Part shown: positions 16,799-24,681 of the stretch, one piece after another
Numbering within the stretch: position 1 is the stretch's first letter
How the letters are laid out: every line of letters begins with the position of its first letter
Assembly (NCBI RefSeq): GCF_000467185.1
Contig: NZ_BATM01000047.1
Span: 1-32,278 of the forward strand
DNA length: 32,278 nt
Origin: Vibrio ezurae NBRC 102218
Lineage (GTDB): Bacteria; Pseudomonadota; Gammaproteobacteria; Enterobacterales; Vibrionaceae
Direction: 5' to 3'
The notes under the pieces: model-generated
Seen by the model: only the letters and a program-made list of their open reading frames with translations
The model's database searches: none
What the model was told of the DNA's origin: nothing
Translations under genes and position numbers: made by a program

Positions 16799-17308
16799 AT
16801 GAATAGTTATATGATTTTTTGGTCACTACTTTTTTTAATATCCATCAATGATTTGAAGGATCATAAGATCCCGAATGTATTTTTATTAGTATTGGTGTTT
16901 TACCAATCATTAAATATATATGTACTTCAATTATCACTATTTGATTTTATCTTAGGTGGTATAACAATATTTCTTATCTCATTAATATTGTTTTTCTTAA
17001 AAGTAATGTCTCCTGGTGATGTTAAATTACTAGGAACTGTTGGTTTTTGTGTCGGTATAGAAAACTTATGGGGTTGTACTGTATGGATTTTTATAGCATC
17101 AGGCCTTATTGGAATATTATTTACAGTATATAACTTTAGCTTCTTGGGAATAAAAAATCCTTTGCTGTTAATCAACGAACCAAAGCTATACACCAGAATT
17201 AATACTAATGCTCAAAACTCAAACCCATGGCGATATGGGGATAAGTTGACCATGCCATTTGCACCATCTGTCATGGTAGGACTGGCCCTGTTTTATTATT
17301 TTAATTAG
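16799..17308 (+). CDS. tadV: Prepilin peptidase TadV/CpaA
   Basis: A 169-residue, very hydrophobic inner-membrane aspartic protease of the A24 (type IV prepilin peptidase) family, expected to cleave the Flp pilins and the TadE/TadF pseudopilins. The catalytic aspartates are Asp18 in NDLKDHKIPN and Asp74 in MSPGDVKLLG. The second motif is usually GxGD; here it reads SPGD, with Gly73-Asp74 kept. The N-terminal methylase domain of classical PilD is absent, as usual for TadV. No clear ribosome binding site precedes the ATG at 16799 or the in-frame ATG four codons later. The gene is noticeably AT-rich. Confidence 0.9.
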   Translation: MNSYMIFWSLLFLISINDLKDHKIPNVFLLVLVFYQSLNIYVLQLSLFDFILGGITIFLISLILFFLKVMSPGDVKLLGTVGFCVGIENLWGCTVWIFIASGLIGILFTVYNFSFLGIKNPLLLINEPKLYTRINTNAQNSNPWRYGDKLTMPFAPSVMVGLALFYYFN

Positions 17309-17319
17309 AGGGATTTAAA

Positions 17320-18669
17320 ATGAGCGCGACAGAACTAAAGGATGAAGTTTGTAAGCTAACCCCTCAGGTCAGTGCTCCTCCTATTATTTCATCATTTGAT
17401 GAGTTAGAAATACCGCAGGCCATCGTTGAAAACCTTATATTGAAGCATCTTGCAGCCTATCCTAAGTCCGATATTTTAGAGTTGGCTAAATATCTTGGGA
17501 TCGTAACTCATTTAATTGAAGATATATTGGCAGATTTAAGAAAAAAAGCATTTGTAGAAGTATTTCAACCATCTTCAACATCTCTGTTCTCTGAATCAGC
17601 AAAAAGTCATGTTCGATATGCATTATCGGAGCAAGGGCATAATAAAGCCGATTTAGCATTTAAAAAAGATGCTTATATTGGTCCTGTTCCTGTGTCTTTA
17701 AAGGCTTACAACAGCATGGTTGAAGCTCAGGACTTACGTGCGCAATTGGTGACTAGGCCTGATGTCGAGCGTGCATTAAATGATGTCTATGGTGCTGAAA
17801 GGTTAGTGCCAGTATTAGGGCCTGCGATAAACTCTGGAAGAGCTTTATTGCTTTACGGACATGCCGGTACAGGGAAAAGCTTTGTTGCGGCTAGAATACT
17901 CAATTCGCTTAATACCTCTGTATACGTCCCTCATTCTGTTTATGCAGCAGGAAATATTATAAAAGTTTTTTCTGAGCAGCATCATACCCCAGTTGATAGT
18001 AGTCATAACCGAGATGTGATCAGTTTAAAGAGTCACTACGATAAACGTTGGGTGTTGTGTGAAAGACCCAATGTTCAAGTTGGTGGTGAGTTGACAATGG
18101 ATATGCTGGAAGTCAACCATACTGAGCATAACCGAATTTGGATTGCCCCCTTACAGATGATTGCAAATAACGGCATTCTCGTTATTGATGATTTGGGGCG
18201 TCAACCTATGCCTGTGGCGACCTTACTCAATCGATGGATTGTACCTATGGAATATAGTTACGATCATTTATCTCTGCCAAATGGTCAGCAAATTACTATC
18301 CCATTTGTATTAACAATGGCATTTTCCACTAATTTAGACCCACAAACGATTGCCGATCCTGCTTTTTTAAGACGCTTAGGCTATAAAATTCAGTTTCAAC
18401 CACTTATTGAAAGCGATTATTTAAATTTATGGTCGGATCTGTCAAAGAGTAAGAAATTAGAAATATTGCCAAGTGCCGTAGAGACCTTATTAAACCTGCA
18501 TAGTTTACATAAAGTCGGTTATTTTCCTTGTCTTCCAAAAGATATATTGGGAATCAGTCTAGATATTATTCAGTTTGAAGAAATTGCACCTCAGGTAGAC
18601 TCGACTATATTACAAAGGGCATGGGATCTTTATTTCACTGCTGACGAACAGGGAGAATCAGTATTATGA
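17320..18669 (+). CDS. AAA+ ATPase of the tad locus, function unknown
   Basis: A 449-residue protein that is not one of the classical tad products. Residues about 30-120 look helical and winged-helix-like (LKHLAAYPKSDILELAKYLG resembles a helix-turn-helix). An AAA+ module follows: Walker A GHAGTGKS (180-187), Walker B ILVIDD (286-291), sensor-1 STN (336-338) and the arginine pair RR (351-352). There is no transmembrane segment or signal peptide. GAGGGA lies six bases before the ATG. Its last four bases overlap the rcpC start (ATGA), so it is firmly in the operon. I recall similar ATPases in other vibrio and betaproteobacterial tad loci, without a known role. Regulation, or remodelling of assembly proteins, are inferences. 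Confidence 0.85.
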   Translation: MSATELKDEVCKLTPQVSAPPIISSFDELEIPQAIVENLILKHLAAYPKSDILELAKYLGIVTHLIEDILADLRKKAFVEVFQPSSTSLFSESAKSHVRYALSEQGHNKADLAFKKDAYIGPVPVSLKAYNSMVEAQDLRAQLVTRPDVERALNDVYGAERLVPVLGPAINSGRALLLYGHAGTGKSFVAARILNSLNTSVYVPHSVYAAGNIIKVFSEQHHTPVDSSHNRDVISLKSHYDKRWVLCERPNVQVGGELTMDMLEVNHTEHNRIWIAPLQMIANNGILVIDDLGRQPMPVATLLNRWIVPMEYSYDHLSLPNGQQITIPFVLTMAFSTNLDPQTIADPAFLRRLGYKIQFQPLIESDYLNLWSDLSKSKKLEILPSAVETLLNLHSLHKVGYFPCLPKDILGISLDIIQFEEIAPQVDSTILQRAWDLYFTADEQGESVL

Positions 18670-19397
18670 GTAAAGGAACGGTAATATTTTTATTAATTCT
18701 GTCAGTAGTATTTGGTCTTGGGGCCGTCATGGTCGCTAAGCAATGGATGGAAGGTCAAACCAAGCCTCAGGTTAAAGTGGAGACGGTAGAAAGACGTCCT
18801 ACAGTTATCGCTGCGGTAGATATTCCTGAAGGCACTGTCATTGAAGAAAAGCATCTCACGAAGAAGCAACTTGAATCGGCATGGCAAAATGCGAATCAAG
18901 TACAGAATTATTCTGAGTTAGTGGGAATGGTTGCCAAATCACCAGTATTTGAAGGCGAGTTGATACACAAGTCGCACTTTGGTGGCCCTAACGAAGGTGC
19001 CAGTTTGGCGGTATTGATTCCTGAGAATAAACGCGCAGTAACAATACGTGTTAATGACGTTGTGGGTGTTGCAGGTTTTCTACTTCCTGGAAATAAAGTC
19101 GATATTTTAAATACCGTTAATAATCGCACTAAAACGGTTCTTAAAAATATTAAGGTGCTTGCGGTCGATCAGACAGCTAAAACCAGTGAGAACAAACCTA
19201 TTATTGTGCGCGCAGTGACTTTAGAAGTGACTCCTCGTGAAGCAGAAAAACTGTTATCGGAAAACAGTAGAGGTGCGATACAGCTAGCGCTTCGTAACCC
19301 TCAAGCTATAGATCCACCAGTTAGGCGGTACGTTGCTCCTCCAAGCGTCACTATTATCAAAGGCACAACCCAATCTAACGTTCGCGTAAATAATTGA
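18666..19397 (+). CDS. rcpC: Flp pilus assembly protein RcpC/CpaB
   Basis: A 243-residue periplasm-facing protein with an N-terminal membrane anchor (about 5-24). A SAF domain follows (about 46-108, starting TVIAAVDIPEGTVIEEKHL), then the RcpC/CpaB domain (AVTIRVNDVVGVAGFLLPGNKVDI, residues about 127-150). The family works with the secretin RcpA at the outer membrane side of the Tad machine. The start overlaps the preceding ATPase stop. Confidence 0.93.
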   Translation: MSKGTVIFLLILSVVFGLGAVMVAKQWMEGQTKPQVKVETVERRPTVIAAVDIPEGTVIEEKHLTKKQLESAWQNANQVQNYSELVGMVAKSPVFEGELIHKSHFGGPNEGASLAVLIPENKRAVTIRVNDVVGVAGFLLPGNKVDILNTVNNRTKTVLKNIKVLAVDQTAKTSENKPIIVRAVTLEVTPREAEKLLSENSRGAIQLALRNPQAIDPPVRRYVAPPSVTIIKGTTQSNVRVNN

Positions 19398-19405
19398 GGC
19401 TTATC

Positions 19406-20869
19406 ATGAAACGGATTTTTGCAATATTTGCTTTGATTGCCTTGCTAGTACCTTCGGTTCAAGCAACCACGCAGTCGGGGAACACCATTACTATTCCTCA
19501 TCACAAGTCAACTCATGTGAAGATTTCTGGAAAGGCTAAAAAAGTCTCACTAGGAGATCCCGAGGTTCTTGATATCGTGATGCTTAAAGCTGATGAGCTT
19601 TTTCTGATTGGTAAAAAATTAGGTTCTACTAATTTATCTGCCTGGGATGCTCAAGGTCGATTGATTGAGTCTTTAAATATTGAGGTTACGCATGACCTTA
19701 ACAATTTAAAATCTAAGTTGTATGACTTCTTGCCCGACGAAGAAATAAAAGTTCATAGTGCTCAAGATAAATTGATACTTAGTGGTTTAGTGAGTAGCCA
19801 AGAAAATATGAATATAGCGGTGAAGGTTGCTCAAACTTTCTCTGGTGGTCAAGCCGTTAATGCTTCTGATGGTGACGCAGGACAAGCAGAGTCAGGCGTG
19901 ATTAACCTTATGACTATTGGCGGAGCACAGCAAGTAATGCTAGAGGTTACTGTTGCTGAGGTGCAACGTTCACTAGTGCGTCGTTTTGATTCCAACTTCC
20001 GTTTTTTCCAACAAAGTGGTGACTTCACTTGGGGCTTAACGAGTGCGGGAGGCGGTATTGGTGAAGCTGGCGGCAGTATTTTACCTATCGTCGACAGTGT
20101 TGGGGTAAATGATTTCGGTTTACTGGGTGGCTTAGTTGATAGTAATACGCTGTTTACTTTTGCTTTGGATATCGCCAAAGAAAATGGTGTCGCTAAAGTA
20201 CTAGCAGAACCTAACTTAACAACCCTAAGCGGTTCTGAGGCTAAGTTTTTAGCCGGTGGCGAATTTCCAATCCCTATCCCTAGCGATGATGGTATTGGTA
20301 TTGAATATAAAGAGTACGGTGTCAGTGTTCATTTCACCCCTGTTGTTCTCAGCGATAAGAAAATAAATCTAGAGTTAGCAGTGGATGTCAGTGAAGTGGC
20401 AACCTCGGGTGCTCTTTCTTATAACCCCGGCGATATTAATGCGGCTTATATCGTACCACCTTTAACAAAACGTAGTGCGTCATCAACGATAGAGCTCGCC
20501 GATGGACAGACAATTGGTATTGCAGGCTTGCTGAACGAGAACAGTCGTGATGTAGCCAACGAAGTTCCTGGTGTTGGGGATATTCCTGTACTGGGCAATC
20601 TTTTCAAAAGTAAGCAGTACGTATCAGGTGAAACAGAATTGGTTATTTTAGTTACTCCTCGTTTAGCAAAACCTGTGGATAGAGACAAGATTGCTCTGCC
20701 TACCGATGCGTTTGTCGAACCTACCGATATAGAGTTTTACTTACTGGGTAAAGGTGCTTATTTAGACAATGAAAGAGTAAAACCAAAACAACAGGAGCAA
20801 TCAACAGAACGCGTTCAAGCCTCTACGGCAAGCGGTGGCTCAGAAGGTCAATTTGGACATTCCTTATAA
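19406..20869 (+). CDS. rcpA: Tad secretin RcpA/CpaC
   Basis: A 487-residue outer-membrane secretin that forms the channel for the Flp pilus. It has a signal peptide (residues 1-20, ending PSVQA), an N-terminal periplasmic domain around VKISGKAKKVSLGDPEVLDI, a BON-like region, and the secretin core (VLAEPNLTTLSG to the signature VPGVGDIPVLGNLFKS and ELVILVTPRL). The start at 19406 follows GAGG (19396-19399) by six bases; an upstream TTG would add four residues before the signal peptide and is less likely. The C-terminal 60 residues after LAKP are polar and Gln/Ser-rich. Confidence 0.95.
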   Translation: MKRIFAIFALIALLVPSVQATTQSGNTITIPHHKSTHVKISGKAKKVSLGDPEVLDIVMLKADELFLIGKKLGSTNLSAWDAQGRLIESLNIEVTHDLNNLKSKLYDFLPDEEIKVHSAQDKLILSGLVSSQENMNIAVKVAQTFSGGQAVNASDGDAGQAESGVINLMTIGGAQQVMLEVTVAEVQRSLVRRFDSNFRFFQQSGDFTWGLTSAGGGIGEAGGSILPIVDSVGVNDFGLLGGLVDSNTLFTFALDIAKENGVAKVLAEPNLTTLSGSEAKFLAGGEFPIPIPSDDGIGIEYKEYGVSVHFTPVVLSDKKINLELAVDVSEVATSGALSYNPGDINAAYIVPPLTKRSASSTIELADGQTIGIAGLLNENSRDVANEVPGVGDIPVLGNLFKSKQYVSGETELVILVTPRLAKPVDRDKIALPTDAFVEPTDIEFYLLGKGAYLDNERVKPKQQEQSTERVQASTASGGSEGQFGHSL

Positions 20870-20885
20870 CAGCAAGGAGCAAGTT

Positions 20886-21125
20886 ATGAATTTTAAGCCC
20901 GTTTTTGTGATGTTGTTTATCTTAGGTTTAACCGCCTGTTCAAATAACCCAAAGTTAGGAACAGCAGTAAATTTAGTGAAAAACGAACAAATTTATAATC
21001 CACAAGCAACCGAAGAGAATAAAGGGATAGTACCGGACGGCAGTGGTGAAAGAGCCCAATCAACAATTGAAGGCTATAATAAAGGTAGTAGTAAGGATAT
21101 CTCGATCACAGGATTCAACCTCTAG
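20886..21125 (+). CDS. Small lipoprotein of the tad locus
   Basis: A 79-residue predicted lipoprotein: the hydrophobic segment VFVMLFILGLTAC ends in a lipobox with Cys18, and Ser at +2 favours the outer membrane. The mature part is polar, with no recognised domain. AGGAG (20875-20879) lies six bases before the ATG. It stands directly after the secretin, where other tad loci carry RcpB/CpaD, so a pilotin or secretin partner role is a positional inference only. Confidence 0.8.
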   Translation: MNFKPVFVMLFILGLTACSNNPKLGTAVNLVKNEQIYNPQATEENKGIVPDGSGERAQSTIEGYNKGSSKDISITGFNL

Positions 21126-21163
21126 CCTGTGAGGGTAAGGTGGCGTGTATGCAAGGATGCAAT

Positions 21164-22420
21164 ATGAATAGAAATAATCAATCAGGGTTAGTCATGATTA
21201 TTTTTACCCTAGCACTAACAGTATTGTTAGGGTTTGCAGCTCTTGCTATCGATATGAATCATGTGGTGTTAAATAAGGCAAGAGTACAAAATAGTGTCGA
21301 TGCAGCAGCATTGGCTGCTGCTGTAGTCGCTGATTCAGGCAAAACAACTCAAGAGATAGCAAACGCTGCGTTAGACTCAGTCAAAAATTACTCATCATCA
21401 GCTGGAAATTCAGAAATAACAGTGACGCAGAATGCAGTTTTTGGTGCAGGAGGCTCATCTCTTTCTTTACCTTTGTCCGATAGTGCAATCATCCTTATCC
21501 AATTTTCCAATGATCCTACGGTTTTTCCTTCATCAAGCTTTCAACGAAAAAATGCAAGTGGCGAGTTTAATGATGTCTATGTACGAGTTCAGGTGACAGG
21601 CGTTGCCTTAGAGGGTTTTTTTGTCGGTTTATTTAACGCCAGTAAATCTGTTTCAGCCAGTGCGGTGGCCGGGCCAAGTTCTTCGGTGTCGAGTTCCTCT
21701 GAGCTTTGTAATTTAGTACCTATGGCTGTATGTGCTAAAGATAGTTCAGATGATGAGTTTGGTGGGTACAGTGAAGGTGATTATCAAGTATTAAAAGAAT
21801 CAAGCTGGAAAGATTCGGATTTTGATACCCCTGGGAACTTTCAGCTATTAGATTTTACCGGTAAAGGTGAAGTTGATGAGCAATTAGCGGGTGGCTATGA
21901 CGGTTGTCTATCTGGTGGCTCTGTTAACGTTGCGACGGGTAATAGTGTTGGATTAGTAAAAAAAGGTCTGAATACTCGTTTTGGTAGCTATCAAGGTATG
22001 TCAGCGAGTGATTATCCACCTGATATTTATGTTAAAGAAGCGAATATTACCACTGATGATGATGGCAATATCACCTCTGATTTTACCTATGCTGATTATC
22101 AACAAGATATTGCAGATGGTAACTACACCGAACAAGCTGGTGGAGTTCCTGGTCGCCGTTTGTTATCTGTGCCAATTATAGATTGTTCAAATAATACCGG
22201 TGGGAATGGTGCAAATGCAGAGTTTAATGTTGTTTCAGTAGGATGCTTCTTTCTTTCTCAGCAAGCGCCTACAAGCAATGGTAATAGTGAACCACAAAAA
22301 GTATACGGAGAGTTTAATACTGACTGTCTGGTAAATAATGCCACCTTTCCTACCACGCCAAGTACATCAGGAGCTTATAAGATCCAACTATACAAAGATC
22401 CTAACAGTTCAGGAGCGTAG
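21164..22420 (+). CDS. tadG: TadG-like pilus assembly protein
   Basis: A 418-residue protein with one N-terminal membrane helix (VMIIFTLALTVLLGFAALAID). VQNSVDAAALAAAVV then follows, the pattern of the TadE/TadG-like N-terminal domain. The remainder is a large extracytoplasmic, Ser/Gly/Asp-rich domain containing six cysteines. I see no von Willebrand A MIDAS motif, unlike the longer TadG proteins. The start at 21164 follows AAGGA by six bases; GTG 21140 and ATG 21149 are in frame but add polar residues before the helix. TadE follows after two bases. Confidence 0.82.
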   Translation: MNRNNQSGLVMIIFTLALTVLLGFAALAIDMNHVVLNKARVQNSVDAAALAAAVVADSGKTTQEIANAALDSVKNYSSSAGNSEITVTQNAVFGAGGSSLSLPLSDSAIILIQFSNDPTVFPSSSFQRKNASGEFNDVYVRVQVTGVALEGFFVGLFNASKSVSASAVAGPSSSVSSSSELCNLVPMAVCAKDSSDDEFGGYSEGDYQVLKESSWKDSDFDTPGNFQLLDFTGKGEVDEQLAGGYDGCLSGGSVNVATGNSVGLVKKGLNTRFGSYQGMSASDYPPDIYVKEANITTDDDGNITSDFTYADYQQDIADGNYTEQAGGVPGRRLLSVPIIDCSNNTGGNGANAEFNVVSVGCFFLSQQAPTSNGNSEPQKVYGEFNTDCLVNNATFPTTPSTSGAYKIQLYKDPNSSGA

Positions 22421-22422
22421 CT

Positions 22423-22878
22423 ATGATTTTTACGAGAACGAATAGCAAGGAACATGGATTAGCGGCTATTGAAATGATGGTGATTTTACCCATTTTATTA
22501 TTATTGCTATGTGCCATATTCGAGGTGGGGCGCATTTTTATGCACTATACAATGTTGAATAAAGCCTTACAGAACGGGGCTAGATACGCGGTTATTGATG
22601 TTTACGGGACTGATAGAGCATCACTGATTGCAGATAATAGTGAAATCAAAAATATGGTTGTTTTTGGCAATAAAACGGGTACGTCAAATAATCAAAATAT
22701 GGAATCAATCTTACCTGGATTATCGGCATCAAATATATCAGTAGATGATTCATCAGCCAATTACGTCACTGTTTCCGCCAACTATGCATATGCGCCTATT
22801 TTTACTTCAGTACCAATTATCGGCGGGGTATTTAGTCTGAATATGAATGCTTCTTCTATAATGAGGGTATCACCATGA
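22423..22878 (+). CDS. tadE: TadE pseudopilin
   Basis: A 151-residue TadE-like minor pilin. The processing site Gly12 is followed by LAAIEMMVILPILLLLLCAIF, with the conserved Glu at +5. Gly-Ala-Arg-Tyr-Ala follows at about 49-53, typical of the family. AGGAG lies seven bases before the ATG, and the last four bases overlap the start of tadF. Confidence 0.92.
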   Translation: MIFTRTNSKEHGLAAIEMMVILPILLLLLCAIFEVGRIFMHYTMLNKALQNGARYAVIDVYGTDRASLIADNSEIKNMVVFGNKTGTSNNQNMESILPGLSASNISVDDSSANYVTVSANYAYAPIFTSVPIIGGVFSLNMNASSIMRVSP

Positions 22879-23420
22879 AGTTAGGCTCTTTCTCATGCTT
22901 TTATAAAAAGAATAGAGGATTAGCTGTTATCGAGTTTACGATTGTCTCGACGGTATTACTCATCGCTCTTTTTGCCATCATGGAATTTGCACGGTTTGTT
23001 TTTTCGCTGCAAATGCTAAATGAAGTAACTCGAAAATCAGCTAGATTGGCATCAGTGTGTTACGTAACAGAACAAGGGAATATTCCTGGCTTGGCAAGTA
23101 TTACTGCAGTTGCCCCATCTGGTTATGAACCGTCAATGCTCAGTATTGATTACTTAGATGGCAGTGGGCAACTCATTGATACCGCTATTTTTAATAGCGG
23201 TAGCGCTACAGTTGAACAAGTTGATGAGCAGTTTGAAAAAATACGTTTTGTGCGTACGAAGATTGAGAATTTCAGTTTTGGATTTTCGTTATTATCTAAT
23301 CTGTTGGGCAGTGTAGTAACACCTAATTTTGAAACGATTGTGCCAGCAGAGAGTTTAGGGATTTATAGACCTATAGGTGAAATGGAATCAGTGCCATCGG
23401 GCAGTACCAGTTGTTTGTAA
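22875..23420 (+). CDS. tadF: TadF pseudopilin
   Basis: A 181-residue TadE/F-family minor pilin. After a basic leader (KKNRG) the predicted cleavage after Gly15 yields LAVIEFTIVSTVLLIALFAI with Glu at +5. The rest is an extracytoplasmic domain with VTRKSARLASVCYV matching TadF-like proteins. It overlaps tadE by four bases and is followed by an 18-base perfect palindrome before tadZ. Confidence 0.9.
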   Translation: MKLGSFSCFYKKNRGLAVIEFTIVSTVLLIALFAIMEFARFVFSLQMLNEVTRKSARLASVCYVTEQGNIPGLASITAVAPSGYEPSMLSIDYLDGSGQLIDTAIFNSGSATVEQVDEQFEKIRFVRTKIENFSFGFSLLSNLLGSVVTPNFETIVPAESLGIYRPIGEMESVPSGSTSCL

Positions 23421-23437
23421 GTATTATTAATAATACT
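23420..23437. repeat. 18-base perfect palindrome between tadF and tadZ
   Basis: AGTATTATTAATAATACT reads the same on both strands and begins at the last base of the tadF stop codon. Confidence 0.75.
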
Positions 23438-23450
23438 AAGGTCAAGGAAG

Positions 23451-24665
23451 ATGAGTGAAGTAGTGCAAATGAATGCAAATGATGAATTTAGACTGGCATT
23501 GAAAAGTCAAATATCTATATGGGTTGTGTATAGCACGACTGCATTCAAAGAACATATAGAAATCGAATTAAACAAGTGCACCAATGCATTTGTTAGTTTT
23601 ATTACTTTAAATGAATTTAATTCTCAACAAATTAAAGACCAAAGTAGCCCCGACTTAATTTTTATTCAATCCAGCGGTGATTGGGCGCAAAAACTTACTG
23701 AGTTATATGCCAATAGCTTAGTGCTACAAAACAGTAACTCGTCTTTAGTGGTATTTGGAGATGAAGGGAATAGTTTTGATTTAAAAGTAGCATTAAGAAT
23801 TGGCGCATCAGACTTTCTATCAGAAGCGACCACAATTGAAGGGCTCGCCTCGATTCTTACTGCGGTTGCAGATGAAAAGTTTACCAGTAAAGAGTTAGCT
23901 GAACTGCATGTTTTTGTGAATAGCAAAGGGGGAAGTGGCGCTTCGACAGTATCAATGAATACCGCTATTGAACTGGCTAAAAATGAACAAAATCGAGTGT
24001 TATTTTTAGACCTAGATATACAGTTTGGTGCGATACAAGATTATTTAGACTTGAAACCACAATACGGTATTCATGACATTATTGATGCTGCAAATGACAT
24101 AGATGAAACGGCTTTACAAACATTAGTTTCCAAACACAGTTGTAATTTAAGCTTTCTTAATTTTCAGCAAATGCATCCGATTGAAAATGAATTAAAAGCA
24201 CGAAGTTTGCATACGGTTATACCTGTTCTTCGTGAGTATTACACGCATATTGTGGCTGATTTATCTCGTGGAATTGAAGCCAATTATAGTTCGTTAATCT
24301 CTCAATCAACAAAGGTCTATTTTGTCGCTCAACAGAGTTATGTATCAATAAAAAATACCAATGACATGCTCGGTGTTCTTGAAGTCGAATACGGATTACC
24401 TAAAGAGCATGTTGAGGTTGTGGTGAATCGATACGATAAAAAACAAGCACTTAAAATCACAGATATCGAAGATGCATTAGGAGATATAAGGGTTCATGTT
24501 CTTCCTAATGATTACAAGGTGGTCAATGAAAGCTCTAACCTAGGTAAGCCTTTTTGCTTAAGCAAAAAAAAGTCAACAGTCTCAGAAGCCATCACTCGTT
24601 TAGCTTCGTCTATAGCACCTGTCAAAGAAGAGAAGACAGGTTGGTTAGGGAAAATCTTTAGCTGA
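23451..24665 (+). CDS. tadZ: Pilus localisation ATPase TadZ/CpaE
   Basis: A 404-residue cytoplasmic protein that in characterised tad systems marks the cell pole and recruits the secretion machine. Residues about 20-145 resemble a degenerate receiver-like domain. The C-terminal part is ParA/MinD-type with a deviant Walker A KGGSGAST (159-166) and DLDIQFG (187-193). The signature first lysine is kept, but the second lysine of KGGxGKT is Ala. AAGGAAG lies immediately before the ATG, so spacing is tight. tadA follows after 16 bases. Confidence 0.92.
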   Translation: MSEVVQMNANDEFRLALKSQISIWVVYSTTAFKEHIEIELNKCTNAFVSFITLNEFNSQQIKDQSSPDLIFIQSSGDWAQKLTELYANSLVLQNSNSSLVVFGDEGNSFDLKVALRIGASDFLSEATTIEGLASILTAVADEKFTSKELAELHVFVNSKGGSGASTVSMNTAIELAKNEQNRVLFLDLDIQFGAIQDYLDLKPQYGIHDIIDAANDIDETALQTLVSKHSCNLSFLNFQQMHPIENELKARSLHTVIPVLREYYTHIVADLSRGIEANYSSLISQSTKVYFVAQQSYVSIKNTNDMLGVLEVEYGLPKEHVEVVVNRYDKKQALKITDIEDALGDIRVHVLPNDYKVVNESSNLGKPFCLSKKKSTVSEAITRLASSIAPVKEEKTGWLGKIFS

Positions 24666-24681
24666 AAAATTAGGATGATAT

